A stretch of 64,000 bases of DNA from Fimbriimonadaceae bacterium (GCA_019454125.1 CP075365.1:2226218-2290217), one strand, 5' to 3'. Counted from the stretch's first letter, positions 23,762-32,392 are shown. The notes: generated by a model from the letters alone, not told the origin. Made by a program: numbers and translations.

Positions 23762-24121
23762 CAGATTATGCCCTGCCTCGCGAAACTCCCCAGTCGCCCG
23801 AATCCAGGTGGCCGTTAACGCCTAAATCTCTGAAGAGTTTTCCATTTGTGCACGAGAATCGAGGCCTCATATCGAGGGCCTCTACTAATTCATATAGACA
23901 CCTTGTATATCATTTTGTAGCGTCGAGGTCGTGCCATAACTGTTATAGAGTCGCGATAATCGGGAGCTCCGACTTAACCGGTTCAGTAACCTGGGATTCT
24001 GGTAAATTTTCTGTGCCATCTTGTCACAAAAATGCCGGATTTGGACAATATAGCGGTGTCTTGCATAGCACAAGTACCGGATTATGGTTGCAACCAGTAA
24101 CAATTCACTAAGTCGCAGGGT
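23762..24121. other. AT-rich gene-free interval
   Basis: About 360 bp, clearly more AT-rich than the rest of the window. No coding ORF. A small hairpin with arms GAGGCC and GGCCTC lies at 23861-23882. The right end carries the promoter of the PEP-CTERM gene. Confidence 0.5.
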
Positions 24122-24127
24122 TACAAT
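24122..24127 (+). promoter_or_regulatory. -10 box of the PEP-CTERM gene
   Basis: TACAAT followed by a leader with GCAGCGAAGGAGCTGACAA before ATG 24155, matching the leader of the gene at 21968. Confidence 0.6.
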
Positions 24128-24154
24128 CAGATCTGCAGCGAAGGAGCTGACAAC

Positions 24155-24895
24155 ATGAAAATTAACAACAAACTTGCTTGGTTCGGAGGGGTCGTCGCAC
24201 TTTCGGGTATCGCCCAGGCCAACCTCCTTTACAACGGCAACCTCGACCGCCGCTATCAGCAGGAGATCGTTCCTGGCTTCTTCCTTCCGAAGCCGGACGG
24301 TTGGGTCAACGAAGGCACGCGCACCGTCACGGGAGCGTTCGAGGACGAGTCCTCTAGCGAGCCGTGGGCCGGCCCCGCGCCGACTCCGGAAACCACCGAC
24401 GGATTCGACGTCACGAACAACGTGGCGGACGGCGGCGACTGGGGCCTCTTCTTCAAGCCCTTCACCGGTAACACGGCCAACGGCGCCGTCACCGGCCACC
24501 TGTACCAGGACGTCGCGGCCGCGGCCGGTTCCGTCTACACCCTTAAGGGTTGGGCCGGCGCTGAAGCCAACGCCACCATGGAAGACGCCGTTCTCGCGCT
24601 CGACTTCCTCGATGCCAACAAGAACGTTCTCTCCAGCAGCGTCTACTCGATGCTCGCCGAGCTGAAGGTCGTCAACGGCTTTGCCTTCAACTATAAGGAG
24701 TACAGCGTCAGCGGCACCGCCCCGACGGACACCGCGTTCGTCCGCGCCCGCGTCTCGATGATCAACGGCGTTAATGCTTCGGGTGGCCAGGCGTTCGTCG
24801 TCGACGACTTCGACCTGGAAGTCGTGCCCGAGCCGGCCACCATGGTCGCCATGGGCGCCGGCCTGCTCGCCCTCGCGCGACGCCGCCGCAAGTAA
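24155..24895 (+). CDS. PEP-CTERM sorting-domain protein
   Basis: 246 residues. Signal peptide 1-22, then a single ~200-residue beta-sandwich domain paralogous to residues 22-224 of the protein at 21968. The C-terminus is a classic PEP-CTERM signal: VVPEPATM, a hydrophobic helix (VAMGAGLLALA) and the basic tail RRRRK. Such proteins are processed by an exosortase and exported to the surface or the extracellular matrix; no exosortase gene is in the window. Shine-Dalgarno AAGGAG. It is the last gene before a hairpin terminator. Confidence 0.93.
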   Translation: MKINNKLAWFGGVVALSGIAQANLLYNGNLDRRYQQEIVPGFFLPKPDGWVNEGTRTVTGAFEDESSSEPWAGPAPTPETTDGFDVTNNVADGGDWGLFFKPFTGNTANGAVTGHLYQDVAAAAGSVYTLKGWAGAEANATMEDAVLALDFLDANKNVLSSSVYSMLAELKVVNGFAFNYKEYSVSGTAPTDTAFVRARVSMINGVNASGGQAFVVDDFDLEVVPEPATMVAMGAGLLALARRRRK

Positions 24896-24922
24896 GGTCG
24901 CGCGCTTTCACGCTCAATCGCC

Positions 24923-24952
24923 GGAGCCCTCGGTCCAAGGACCGGGGGCTCC
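24923..24952 (+). terminator. Hairpin terminator
   Basis: GGAGCCCTCGGTCC and GGACCGGGGGCTCC pair over 14 bp (one G-T) around AA; the T-tract is short (CCATTTTG). Confidence 0.6.
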
Positions 24953-24980
24953 CCATTTTGCGCCCTTGGTCGCCAGGACG

Positions 24981-25011
24981 TTGACACCGACGGATATTCT
25001 TGGTGTATATT
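24981..25011 (+). promoter_or_regulatory. Promoter of DinB copy 3, leaderless type
   Basis: Perfect -35 TTGACA (24981-24986), 19-bp spacer and -10 TATATT (25006-25011), only 7 nt before the GTG start. This is the best-supported leaderless promoter in the window. Confidence 0.7.
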
Positions 25012-25018
25012 TGTCTAC

Positions 25019-25516
25019 GTGACGCCCACTGAAGCCCTCCTCGAATCTTGGACGCGCCAATCCAAGATCCTGGCCAACATCACCACCCTCCTCACGCCCG
25101 AGCTCCTGGAAGCCAAGCCCTCGGAAGACGGATGGACGGTGGCCTTCCACCTGGCCCATCTCCACTCGACGCGCCGCTACTGGCACATGAACGCGGCTGG
25201 GTTGGAGAAGCCCTACGGGCCAAGCCTCTATACCGTCACCGGGGACGAGTGGATCCCGTCGCACGACCTCGACGAGATTCGCGAAAGGCTCGCCGAAAGC
25301 GAGGGTCTGGTGCACGATTGGGTCGCCACGAAGATCATGGAAGGCGCCCAACAGGTCGGCAACTACGACCACCCCGTCCTCTATCTGCAGCACATGATTT
25401 GGCATGAAGGATGGCACTGCGGGCTCATCTTCCTTGCCCTGAGGTTGGCCGGCCACGAGCCGACAGAAGAATGGGAGTGTGAGAACGTCTGGGATCTCTG
25501 GCGGCTCCCTGATTAG
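25019..25516 (+). CDS. DinB/YfiT-fold protein (copy 3)
   Basis: 165 residues from a GTG start supported by the promoter position. Helices show WTVAFHLAHLHSTRRYW in helix 2 and the closing YLQHMIWHEGWHCGLIFLAL motif, providing the His triad. This is the short DinB form annotated as DinB-domain or YfiT-like hydrolase. A thiol-transferase or metal-dependent role is a family-level guess only. It is monocistronic, with its own promoter. Confidence 0.87.
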   Translation: MTPTEALLESWTRQSKILANITTLLTPELLEAKPSEDGWTVAFHLAHLHSTRRYWHMNAAGLEKPYGPSLYTVTGDEWIPSHDLDEIRERLAESEGLVHDWVATKIMEGAQQVGNYDHPVLYLQHMIWHEGWHCGLIFLALRLAGHEPTEEWECENVWDLWRLPD

Positions 25517-25715
25517 CGCGCCCGCCGCGCATGTGACTGAATACAACTCCATTCGTTAACGGCTAATGAGTCCTTGTGATTAACGATTATCGAATAGAAC
25601 GGTTTTGCTATTGGTAGTGTCCCGTAGCGAAAGTAGCCAACACTAGGGAGAAGTGCCCTGTAGCGTTCTTGAAGAGCGTATTCCTTAACTGCATATGACC
25701 GAAGTGAGGTTACGT

Positions 25716-26300
25716 ATGAAGAAAGAAACACTTTCCAACACCTTAGCGTTTTGCGCTTTCACCCTGGCGGTCGCTCTGGCCCCGATGCAGTCCACTGCCC
25801 AAAGTGGCGACCCGACCTCGAACTCGCAGAACTCCCAGACTGCGATAAAGATCAAAACTGGCAGCTTTAGGCCCAATCCGAGCTCGATGACGGAAGGCTA
25901 CTTCCAACCCATGCCGGACGATGAGAGCATGCGCGTCGCGGCACCGAGCCAGACCGGCGAAATGTCCGACATGGCCACGATCAGGGATCGCACCCAGGTC
26001 TACACAACCCGGACGATCAACGCGCTCCCATTTACTGAGGACGCGATAAGTGAGACGTCCTACGTGACGACCGCCATCATCGTCGATTCCCCGGAAACGG
26101 GATGGTGGACGAGCCCCGGGCCGACGAACCGCTCCACGTTCCACCCCGAATACGGTTGGCTCACGCTCGTGAACTATCCGTGGGGCAACGTGCTCTACAC
26201 TTACGGCTATCAAGTCGTCAACTACCGATCCGCCACCGGCTACACGTGGACGGCTTACCCCGGGATCGCCGGTGTGGCTTACCCGGTCATCTACCGTTAA
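25716..26300 (+). CDS. Exported hypothetical protein
   Basis: 194 residues from ATG 25716, with GAGG 7 nt upstream; an earlier ATG at 25695 lacks a ribosome site. Signal peptide (MKKETLSNTLAFCAFTLAVA, ending STA). The mature part begins with a disordered Ser/Asn/Gln stretch. It then has Tyr/Trp-rich beta-like sequence (TGWWTSPGPT, YGWLTLVNYPWGNVLYTYGY). No family recognised. It is followed by a long hairpin. Confidence 0.65.
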   Translation: MKKETLSNTLAFCAFTLAVALAPMQSTAQSGDPTSNSQNSQTAIKIKTGSFRPNPSSMTEGYFQPMPDDESMRVAAPSQTGEMSDMATIRDRTQVYTTRTINALPFTEDAISETSYVTTAIIVDSPETGWWTSPGPTNRSTFHPEYGWLTLVNYPWGNVLYTYGYQVVNYRSATGYTWTAYPGIAGVAYPVIYR

Positions 26301-26319
26301 ACCTTTCGGGAGATCCTTT

Positions 26320-26352
26320 GAGCAACCCAGCACGGATCGTGCGGGGTTGCTC
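26320..26352. terminator. Bidirectional terminator between convergent genes
   Basis: GAGCAACCC (26320-26328) and GGGTTGCTC (26344-26352) pair perfectly; the inner GCACG/CGTGC arms extend the stem. It is followed by TATTAATA on the plus strand. Confidence 0.75.
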
Positions 26353-26373
26353 TATTAATAACTGGACACGTCT

Positions 26374-27165
26374 TCAACCCTTTGCGTCCCGCGCGACTCG
26401 AAAACCTTGGTTGCTAAAGGAGGCACGGGGATTCACTCCACCGACGTCCACCGAGTTGAAGAAACTGCAAGAGTTCTTGCTGCACCACCAAGAACCGCCC
26501 CGAGCGTGGACGGTCGCCTTACTCTTATCGGTCGGCAACCGACCCGTGCAAAACTCGAAAACGTTGCCATAAACGTCGTAAAGGCCCCAAGGGTTTGCCT
26601 TGAAAGACCCCGCAGGAGCGGTCGTTACGTAACCGTCAGAGTTGTCGGCTTTTGTGTGGTCGCGGCCGTGCCAGATGTTCGCGTACTCCCCGATCTTCCC
26701 TACCTCGCCAAAGAAGTGGTCTCCGCTCGTTCCCGCGCGTGCGGCGGCCTCCCACTCTTCCAGGCTCGGCAGACGCACCTTAGCCCATTTGCAGTACGCG
26801 GTGGCATCGTTAAAGCTGATCGAAGTAACCGGATGCCGTCCCTTGCCCTCGATGCCGCCCCGGGTCACTCCATTAGGAAATCGCCACTGGGCCGTCTTGT
26901 CGCGAATCCAGCGGAACTCCGGCAAAGGCGGCTGGAACACCATCGCGTTGCCGAGCCGTTCCGCGTCGGTGACGTAGCCCGTCGCCTTGACAAAGGCCGC
27001 AAACTCGTCGTTTGTGGTCTCGAACTTAGCGATCTCGTAAGCCTTAAGCCGCACGACGCGCGCCGGGTTGTTTTGCTTTTCCCTACTGCCGACCCTGTAC
27101 TGCCCTGCCGGCACCGTAACGAATTGTGGCGCTGAAAGAAACGCACAGGCGACTAACGCTAACAT
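26374..27165 (-). CDS. Exported formylglycine-generating-enzyme-like (SUMF1) protein
   Basis: 263 residues from ATG 27165, overlapping the upstream gene's stop. Signal peptide 1-12. SUMF1 fold: VPAGQYRVGS, FETTNDEFAAFVKATGYVTD, HPVTSISFNDATAYCKWA, RLPSLEEWEAAARAG, GNVFEFCTGR and RGGSWWCSKNSCSFF. Cys228 and Cys233 are spaced C-x4-C after GGS, exactly like the copper-binding catalytic pair of true formylglycine-generating enzymes. Most bacterial SUMF1-domain proteins lack both. It may therefore oxidise a Cys (or another residue) of an exported substrate; no sulfatase gene is present here. Confidence 0.82.
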   Translation of the reverse strand: MLALVACAFLSAPQFVTVPAGQYRVGSREKQNNPARVVRLKAYEIAKFETTNDEFAAFVKATGYVTDAERLGNAMVFQPPLPEFRWIRDKTAQWRFPNGVTRGGIEGKGRHPVTSISFNDATAYCKWAKVRLPSLEEWEAAARAGTSGDHFFGEVGKIGEYANIWHGRDHTKADNSDGYVTTAPAGSFKANPWGLYDVYGNVFEFCTGRLPTDKSKATVHARGGSWWCSKNSCSFFNSVDVGGVNPRASFSNQGFRVARDAKG

Positions 27166-27899
27166 CAACGCTTCTTCGATTCGTAGAACCCGCGCGCAAG
27201 CCGCAAGATTTCCTGTTCTGTGGGCACCGTGTGCGGCATGAACGCTTGATAGCCGCTGTCGTCCCCATAAAGCGCAAGGTACGCCTCGCAATAGAAGAAG
27301 GGCTCGTACTCCGCCTTCCGCATTTGCAGCATCAGCAAAGTGAGGATGTCATGGTCCTTTCTGTCGCGCCGATATTCCGCAATGAGGTCCGGGATCAGTT
27401 CCCACGCGTTCAGGTAATCGATCGCGGCTTTAAAGTTCACGCCGACCCGTTGGCGCGCCCGGATGGTCTCGCGCAGAAGGCTGACGACCTTCGCGCGGTT
27501 CTTCGCCATGAAGTCCAACTGGCGCTGGCTCCACGTCGCTTCGTCCCCGAAGGCAGCCGGCGGGAACGGGAAGATCTTCTTGTCCTCATCCTGGATCGGC
27601 GGCATCGCGTCGCAGTTCTGCGAGAAATACTCGCCATGGAGCATGCAGAACGTGAACTTTTCATCGACGCTAAGGCTGTTGTAGACCTTGTCCGGCAGCA
27701 TCAGGTCGTCGTTCTCGTTGCGCTTAAGCCTCGCGACGAGCGCCTTGATCTTCGCCACGTGGCGCAGGGGCTCGGTCAATTGCTTTCGGTATTCGTTGTA
27801 CTGCCGGCTCGCGGAGCTCGGACGCACATAGGATCCCTCTTCCTGACAAATGGCGAGGGCGGAAAAGCCGAAGAGGGCAAGGGTGAAAACCGCTTTCAT
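27165..27899 (-). CDS. Exported hypothetical protein coupled to the SUMF1 gene
   Basis: 244 residues from ATG 27899; signal peptide MKAVFTLALFGFSALAICQ. The mature part is helical and rich in Arg/Lys/Glu, with FTFCMLHGEYFSQNCDAMPP as the only Cys cluster, and repeated arginine-rich amphipathic helices (RETIRARQRVGVNFKAAIDY). No known family. Its stop shares a base with the SUMF1 start (TGATG), so the two are translated together. It could be the substrate or partner of that enzyme; this is positional inference. Confidence 0.6.
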   Translation of the reverse strand: MKAVFTLALFGFSALAICQEEGSYVRPSSASRQYNEYRKQLTEPLRHVAKIKALVARLKRNENDDLMLPDKVYNSLSVDEKFTFCMLHGEYFSQNCDAMPPIQDEDKKIFPFPPAAFGDEATWSQRQLDFMAKNRAKVVSLLRETIRARQRVGVNFKAAIDYLNAWELIPDLIAEYRRDRKDHDILTLLMLQMRKAEYEPFFYCEAYLALYGDDSGYQAFMPHTVPTEQEILRLARGFYESKKR

Positions 27900-28017
27900 A
27901 GGTGACAATAGTCTTGACGTTCCGCCAGTCGAGATAAACCGCGAGCCAGGCGAAAATCCCGTCCGCCTAGTGCAAAAGCCGTGATGCCCATGCCGCTTCT
28001 CGTGCCAACATCCGACC

Positions 28018-29109
28018 ATGACCGCGACGGAAACGGTAAAGACGACCCCCCTCCACGACGAGCATGTCGCCCTGGGCGGGCGCATGGTGGAGTTCGCTGG
28101 CTATTCCCTGCCCGTGCAGTACAAGGGCGTCATCGCCGAATCCAAGGCCGTGCGCGAGGGCGCCGGCATGTTCGACGTCAGCCACATGGCCCGGCTCGAG
28201 TTCCACGGCCCGCGCACGCTGGAGTTCCTCGAGTGGGCGACCACGAACGACGTCGCAAAGCTCACCGCCGGCCAGGGCCAATACTCCATGCTGCCAAACG
28301 CCCAGGGCGGCACTGTGGACGACATCATCCTTTACCGCCTCGGAGACGACCGCTTCAAGATGGTCGTGAACGCGGCCAACCACGGAAAGGACGTCGCCCA
28401 CCTGCAGTCGCTCGACACAAGCGGCGTCGAAATGCGCGACTATACGAACGAGACCGCGATGATCGCCGTCCAAGGGCCGAGGGCCACCGAGATCGTCGCA
28501 GCGCTCGCCGGCCCGGACAAGGGGCGCGTCACCGAAGCCGCCTTTTTCGACGCTTTCGACTGCACGGTCGCGGGAGTGCCGTGCTTCGCTGCTCGCAGCG
28601 GCTATACGGGCGAGGACGGCTACGAGCTGCAATGCGCCGCCTCCGACGCGCCGCGCCTTTGGAAGGCGTTGCTGGAGGCCGGGGTCGAACCCTGCGGGCT
28701 CGGCTCGCGCGATACCCTCCGTGTGGAGGCTGGCTTGCCGCTCTACGGCCACGAGCTCTCGGACGACCTTTCGCCGATCGCGGCAGGCCTCGGCTGGGTG
28801 GTCTCGAAGACGAAGTCGTTCCTCGGCTCGGAGAAGATCCAGAACGCCCGCAAGGAGGGCACGCCCTCCAAGCTCCAAGGCGTGCGGCTCGAGGGCAAGC
28901 GCCTGCCCCAACCCGGCATGTCCGTGATGGTCGAAGGGCGCGAGGTGGGCAAAGTCTCGAGCGGAGTCTTTTCCCCGCTCCTGGATTGCGGCATCGCCTT
29001 CGCCTTCCTCGAACCAACTGTCGCCCTGGAGACGTCGTGCCATGTTGAGGTCCGCGGGACACTGGTGCCGGGCCAAGTGGTCAACAAGCGGTTCTTCAAG
29101 AGGGGCTGA
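28018..29109 (+). CDS. gcvT: Glycine cleavage system T protein (aminomethyltransferase)
   Basis: 363 residues. Typical GcvT series: TPLHDEHVALGGRMVEFAGY, MFDVSHMARLEFHGP, the GQGQYSMLPNAQGGTVDDII folate-site region, RSGYTGEDGYELQC and LGSRDTLRVEAGLPLYGHEL. It transfers the methylene group from the aminomethyl-lipoyl H protein to tetrahydrofolate. The gcvH and gcvP genes are not adjacent. It is a single gene, divergent from the 27899 gene. Confidence 0.95.
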   Translation: MTATETVKTTPLHDEHVALGGRMVEFAGYSLPVQYKGVIAESKAVREGAGMFDVSHMARLEFHGPRTLEFLEWATTNDVAKLTAGQGQYSMLPNAQGGTVDDIILYRLGDDRFKMVVNAANHGKDVAHLQSLDTSGVEMRDYTNETAMIAVQGPRATEIVAALAGPDKGRVTEAAFFDAFDCTVAGVPCFAARSGYTGEDGYELQCAASDAPRLWKALLEAGVEPCGLGSRDTLRVEAGLPLYGHELSDDLSPIAAGLGWVVSKTKSFLGSEKIQNARKEGTPSKLQGVRLEGKRLPQPGMSVMVEGREVGKVSSGVFSPLLDCGIAFAFLEPTVALETSCHVEVRGTLVPGQVVNKRFFKRG

Positions 29110-29228
29110 CCACTCAGAGAAGGGTCAAACGGCGCATCGAAAGGATGGTCATCTGGAACCGAAGGGAACATGGACTCGTTATGCAGGCTCCAAAGGGGAC
29201 ACAACCCTGCCGATAGGAGGCATAGGAA

Positions 29229-29537
29229 ATGACGCAGCTACAAGACTGCCCGTTTGTAGAGATTGACGACCACTTTCCCGACGTGGTCTTCGTCTTGCGG
29301 CACCCGCCTAGCGGCAAATATGGGTGCTATTGCCACGAAGGCGTACACGGCCTTGCGTGCTTTTCGACCGAACTCGGAGCGTTTCGATTTGCGGAATGGA
29401 TCGACCTGAGCGGCATGTCCTGCATGGAAGTGAGCTTCGACGAAGCCCGCGAGATCGCCAAGGACCGCCCCTTGCCGATCGTTTCAGTGATGCTGCTGGA
29501 CAACCTCGCCAGCCCCGCCATCCACTTCGTCCGCTGA
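29229..29537 (+). CDS. Small hypothetical protein
   Basis: 102 residues with a strong Shine-Dalgarno (AGGAGG, 29214-29219) upstream. Sequence has a CYCHEGVHGLACF stretch and a C-terminal VSFDEAREIAKDRPLPIVSV helix-strand pattern that loosely resembles proteins of the SseB-like or immunity-type class. No membrane helix. Function unknown. It starts 119 nt after gcvT. Confidence 0.65.
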   Translation: MTQLQDCPFVEIDDHFPDVVFVLRHPPSGKYGCYCHEGVHGLACFSTELGAFRFAEWIDLSGMSCMEVSFDEAREIAKDRPLPIVSVMLLDNLASPAIHFVR

Positions 29538-29610
29538 GCCAATTGTCCCCCTGACACCGAGCGGGGTGGGCTCGGCTCTTCCTAGCCAGCGGAAGCGTCG
29601 CGAGTCCGCC

Positions 29611-30330
29611 TTAGGCGAACGGGCTCTCCGCGTTCGTCACGACTAGCGGGTTCGCGAACTCCATGTTGCGGGGGGCGGCCAGCGCCTCCACCGCGACCTT
29701 CGCGACCTGTGCCGCCGTGAGCATGCGGGCCCTCTGCTCCGCCGACGCCAGATCGGACCAGATGTCCGTGTCGACCGAACCAGGGCAGAGCGAAAGCGCG
29801 CGGACCCCGAGCGGTTGGCCTTCCAGCTTCAGCACCTCGGTGAAACCGTTCAACCCGAACTTCGAGGCACTGTACGCGCTGCTCCCATGGAACCCCTGCG
29901 TCCCTGCGATGCTGCTCACATTCAGGACTTGGCCCCGGCTCGCCACCAGGTGCGGCCACGCCGCTCGGGTCACCAGGAAGGCGCCCGTAAGGTTGGTCTC
30001 CAGCACATCGCGCCAGGCCTGCGGCGACGTCTGGCCCAGGGGCGTCATGATGAGGCCGAGCCCGGCGTTGTTCACCACGAGGTCCAACCTGCCGCCCCAG
30101 GCCGCGACTTGCCCCACCCCGACCTCCACCGAGGCTTGGTCGCGTACGTCCATCGCCAGAGCCAGCCCCTCGGTCGCGAGAATCCTCACCGCCTGCTGAA
30201 GAGTCCCAAGGTTCCGCCCCGTGACCGCCACACGCGCGCCGCGGTCCGCAAGCGCCTGGGCGATCGCAAGGCCGATGCCCTTGCCCCCGCCCGTGACCAA
30301 GGCGACCTGCCCCTCAAAGAACCGCTCCAT
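29611..30330 (-). CDS. Short-chain dehydrogenase/reductase
   Basis: 239 residues. N-terminal Rossmann motif VTGGGKGIGLAIA (T-G-x3-G-x-G), NNAG in VVNNAGLG, catalytic Ser in LNVSSIAG and YSASK (Tyr-x3-Lys). Classical SDR size. The ARG after the second strand (VAVTGRNLGTL) suggests NADP preference. It resembles 3-oxoacyl-ACP reductase and general aldehyde/ketone reductases; the substrate is not predictable. A TAGACT box lies 9 nt before the ATG. Confidence 0.92.
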   Translation of the reverse strand: MERFFEGQVALVTGGGKGIGLAIAQALADRGARVAVTGRNLGTLQQAVRILATEGLALAMDVRDQASVEVGVGQVAAWGGRLDLVVNNAGLGLIMTPLGQTSPQAWRDVLETNLTGAFLVTRAAWPHLVASRGQVLNVSSIAGTQGFHGSSAYSASKFGLNGFTEVLKLEGQPLGVRALSLCPGSVDTDIWSDLASAEQRARMLTAAQVAKVAVEALAAPRNMEFANPLVVTNAESPFA

Positions 30331-30339
30331 GGGGCAAGG

Positions 30340-30345
30340 AGTCTA
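30340..30345 (-). promoter_or_regulatory. -10 box of the SDR gene, leaderless type
   Basis: TAGACT on the minus strand, 9 nt before the ATG at 30330. Confidence 0.45.
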
Positions 30346-30410
30346 CCTACGCCCCTTTCTGAGAAAAACCCGCGCGGCCGGCACCGCGGACCGGGTACCA
30401 ACCTCTCCCG

Positions 30411-31079
30411 ATGGGTTCGAGTCTTGTGGCCCTTTGCGTCCTCTTGCAGCAAGCCGCCGCCCCGGCCCAAGAATTGCCCTACGCCCAGGAGATCGCCGGG
30501 TTCCAGCGGCTCGACCGCGAGTCCCCGCCCGCGAAGGGCCAGGTCCTCTTCATCGGGAGTTCGTCATTCACGCGCTGGACGACCGTGCAGGAAGCCTTCC
30601 CCGAGGTGCGCATTTTGAACCGGGCCTTCGGCGGTTCCACCTTGGTGGACGTGCTCGCCCGGTTGGACGACGTGGTCTTCCCCTATGAACCCCGCCAGGT
30701 CGTCGTCTATTGCGGCGAGAACGACTTCGCCTATGACCCCGAGGCGAGCGTTGCCACCGTCGTCGGCCGCGCCGAAGAACTCTTTCGCCGTGTCCGGACG
30801 CGCCTGCCCCAAGCCCGCTTCGCCTATGTCAGCATGAAGCCCAGCCCGAGTCGCTGGAACCTGGCGCCCAAGTACCGGGAGGCCAACCGGCAAATCCGCG
30901 GCTTCCTCGCCAAGCAGCGCGGCACCGACTTCGTCGACCTGTGGCCCGTGATGATCGGCAAGGACGGCCGGCCGAAGGCCGACCTCTTCACCGAGGACGA
31001 GCTCCACGTGAACGAGAAGGGCTATGCCCTTTGGATCCCGCTCATCAAGAAAGTGCTGGCGAAAGAGACCCGCAAGTAG
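30411..31079 (+). CDS. Exported SGNH/GDSL-type hydrolase
   Basis: 222 residues with a short signal peptide (MGSSLVALCVLLQQAAAPAQ). SGNH blocks: block I VLFIGSSSFTRW (Ser), block II NRAFGGSTLVD (Gly), block III GENDF (Asn), block V FTEDELHVNEKGY (Asp/His). It resembles GDSL-type acyl hydrolases acting on esters of sugars, peptidoglycan or lipids. The exported location suggests polysaccharide deacetylation. It is followed after 27 nt by a DinB gene with its own promoter. Confidence 0.9.
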   Translation: MGSSLVALCVLLQQAAAPAQELPYAQEIAGFQRLDRESPPAKGQVLFIGSSSFTRWTTVQEAFPEVRILNRAFGGSTLVDVLARLDDVVFPYEPRQVVVYCGENDFAYDPEASVATVVGRAEELFRRVRTRLPQARFAYVSMKPSPSRWNLAPKYREANRQIRGFLAKQRGTDFVDLWPVMIGKDGRPKADLFTEDELHVNEKGYALWIPLIKKVLAKETRK

Positions 31080-31093
31080 CGGGGCCGGCGCGT

Positions 31094-31099
31094 CAGAAT
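31094..31099 (+). promoter_or_regulatory. -10 box of DinB copy 4, leaderless type
   Basis: CAGAAT, 7 nt before ATG 31107. Confidence 0.4.
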
Positions 31100-31106
31100 C
31101 CACACC

Positions 31107-31595
31107 ATGGCAGTCGCCCCGGCCGTAATAGACTACGTCATCAACGGGATCGGTGGAACCCCGACCGTGCTCCGCTCCCTCCTCGGAACGATGCCGAACG
31201 ACGATCCGCGCTGGGACGAGCGCCTCGACCCCGCCCGCTTCACCCTGCGGGAGGTGGTCGCCCACCTCGCCGATTGGGACGAGATCTACCTGCGGCGGGC
31301 CGAGCGGACCCTGACCGAGGACAAACCGACCTTGGAGAACATCGACGAGGGCACCCTCGCCGAAGAACGCGGCTACGCGCGCCAAGACGCCGTCGCAAAC
31401 CTCAACCGCTTCGCAGAGAACCGTCTCAAACTCGTAGCGAAGCTGCGCGAGGTGAAGGCGGAGGAGTGGGGGCGCACCGCCCACCGCGAGTTCGTCGGAG
31501 ACGTCACCCTCTTCGAGATCGCGGTCATGGTCCTCGGCCACGACGCCTACCACTTGCACCAGGCGGCGAGCCCGGCAGGACGCCCGACCGGATAA
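31107..31595 (+). CDS. DinB/YfiT-fold protein (copy 4)
   Basis: 162 residues. DinB/YfiT four-helix pattern: PARFTLREVVAHLADWDEIY gives the helix-2 His, and VMVLGHDAYHLHQ gives the closing pair. Residues 60-100 carry the acidic loop usual in this group. Together with the helix-1 pattern it is a typical small DinB protein. Its stop is directly followed by the in-frame remnant of the GH130 gene. Confidence 0.85.
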   Translation: MAVAPAVIDYVINGIGGTPTVLRSLLGTMPNDDPRWDERLDPARFTLREVVAHLADWDEIYLRRAERTLTEDKPTLENIDEGTLAEERGYARQDAVANLNRFAENRLKLVAKLREVKAEEWGRTAHREFVGDVTLFEIAVMVLGHDAYHLHQAASPAGRPTG

Positions 31596-31664
31596 ACGGA
31601 CTTCCGGCGTATCAGGCCAGGCCCAAACCCGGACCAAGACGAAATCGGCGTTTACGACCCGCGC

Positions 31665-32351
31665 GTGCAAATCGTAGAAGACCGCGTCATCGTCACCCCC
31701 GCCGTGCTGACCCACCACGGTGACCGCGCCTATATCCTGGAGACCGAGGACTTCCTCAGCTTCCGCACGATCGATAAGTCGACCCCCGACAACCGCAACG
31801 TCGTCCTCTTCCCGGAGCGCATCGACGGCCTCTACTGGCGCCTGGAGCGGCCGTTCCCGATCTACTCGCGCGACTGGCAGGAGCGGTTCGACATCTGGGT
31901 CTCCTGCTCGCCGGACATGCGCCACTGGGGCCAGGCCGAGCCGCTGCTGTGCGTCGAAGACGTCCCCTTCTCGAACATGAAGCTCGGGGCCGGATCCGCA
32001 CCGGTCCTGACTGAAGAAGGCTGGCTCGTGCTCTTCCACGCGGTGGACGAGGACGAGTCGCGCGGCAAGAACGGCTGGGAACCCGAATGGCTCCGGCGCT
32101 ACACGATTGGGGGCATGCTCATCGATCCGGAAAACCTCTACCGAGTCCGCTCGGTGGCCAAGTCACCGCTGCTCGTGCCGGAGGCCAACTACGAGACCAA
32201 AGGCGGGTTTCGCAACGACGTCCTCTTTCCCGGTGCGCTCATCATCGAGGACGACGGTGCGGCAAAGGTGTACTACGGGGCGGCGGACACGGTCGAGTGC
32301 CTCGCCGAGTCCACCCTGGCCGAGCTTGTGGACTACTGCCTCGGGCGCTAG
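31665..32351 (+). pseudogene. 5'-truncated GH130-type glycoside phosphorylase/hydrolase
   Basis: 228 residues from GTG 31665, but the frame is open back to the DinB stop (31595) and the text just upstream (DQDEIGVYDPR) is family sequence, so the real N-terminus is missing. Visible GH130 beta-propeller features: VYDPRVQIVEDRVIVTPAVL, KNVVLFPERIDG-like RNVVLFPERIDG, SCSPDMRHWG, KLGAGSAPVLTEEGWLVLFH and LFPGALIIEDDGAAKVYYGA. Normal members have about 80-100 more residues at the N-terminus. No ribosome site before the GTG. Probably a gene remnant after deletion of its 5' end; a shortened functional protein is less likely. Confidence 0.7.
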
Positions 32352-32392
32352 CCGGGCAACGGTCGAGCGTCCAAAGGGGCAGGGCCCTTACG

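Noticed and set aside
24155-24895. The PEP-CTERM tail as a plain transmembrane anchor
   Set aside because: The VPEP motif, hydrophobic stretch and terminal Arg cluster fit the PEP-CTERM sorting signal better.
28018-29109. gcvT as a sarcosine-oxidase-type fragment or YgfZ
   Set aside because: Length and the full GcvT motif order match the aminomethyltransferase; the YgfZ Cys motif is absent.
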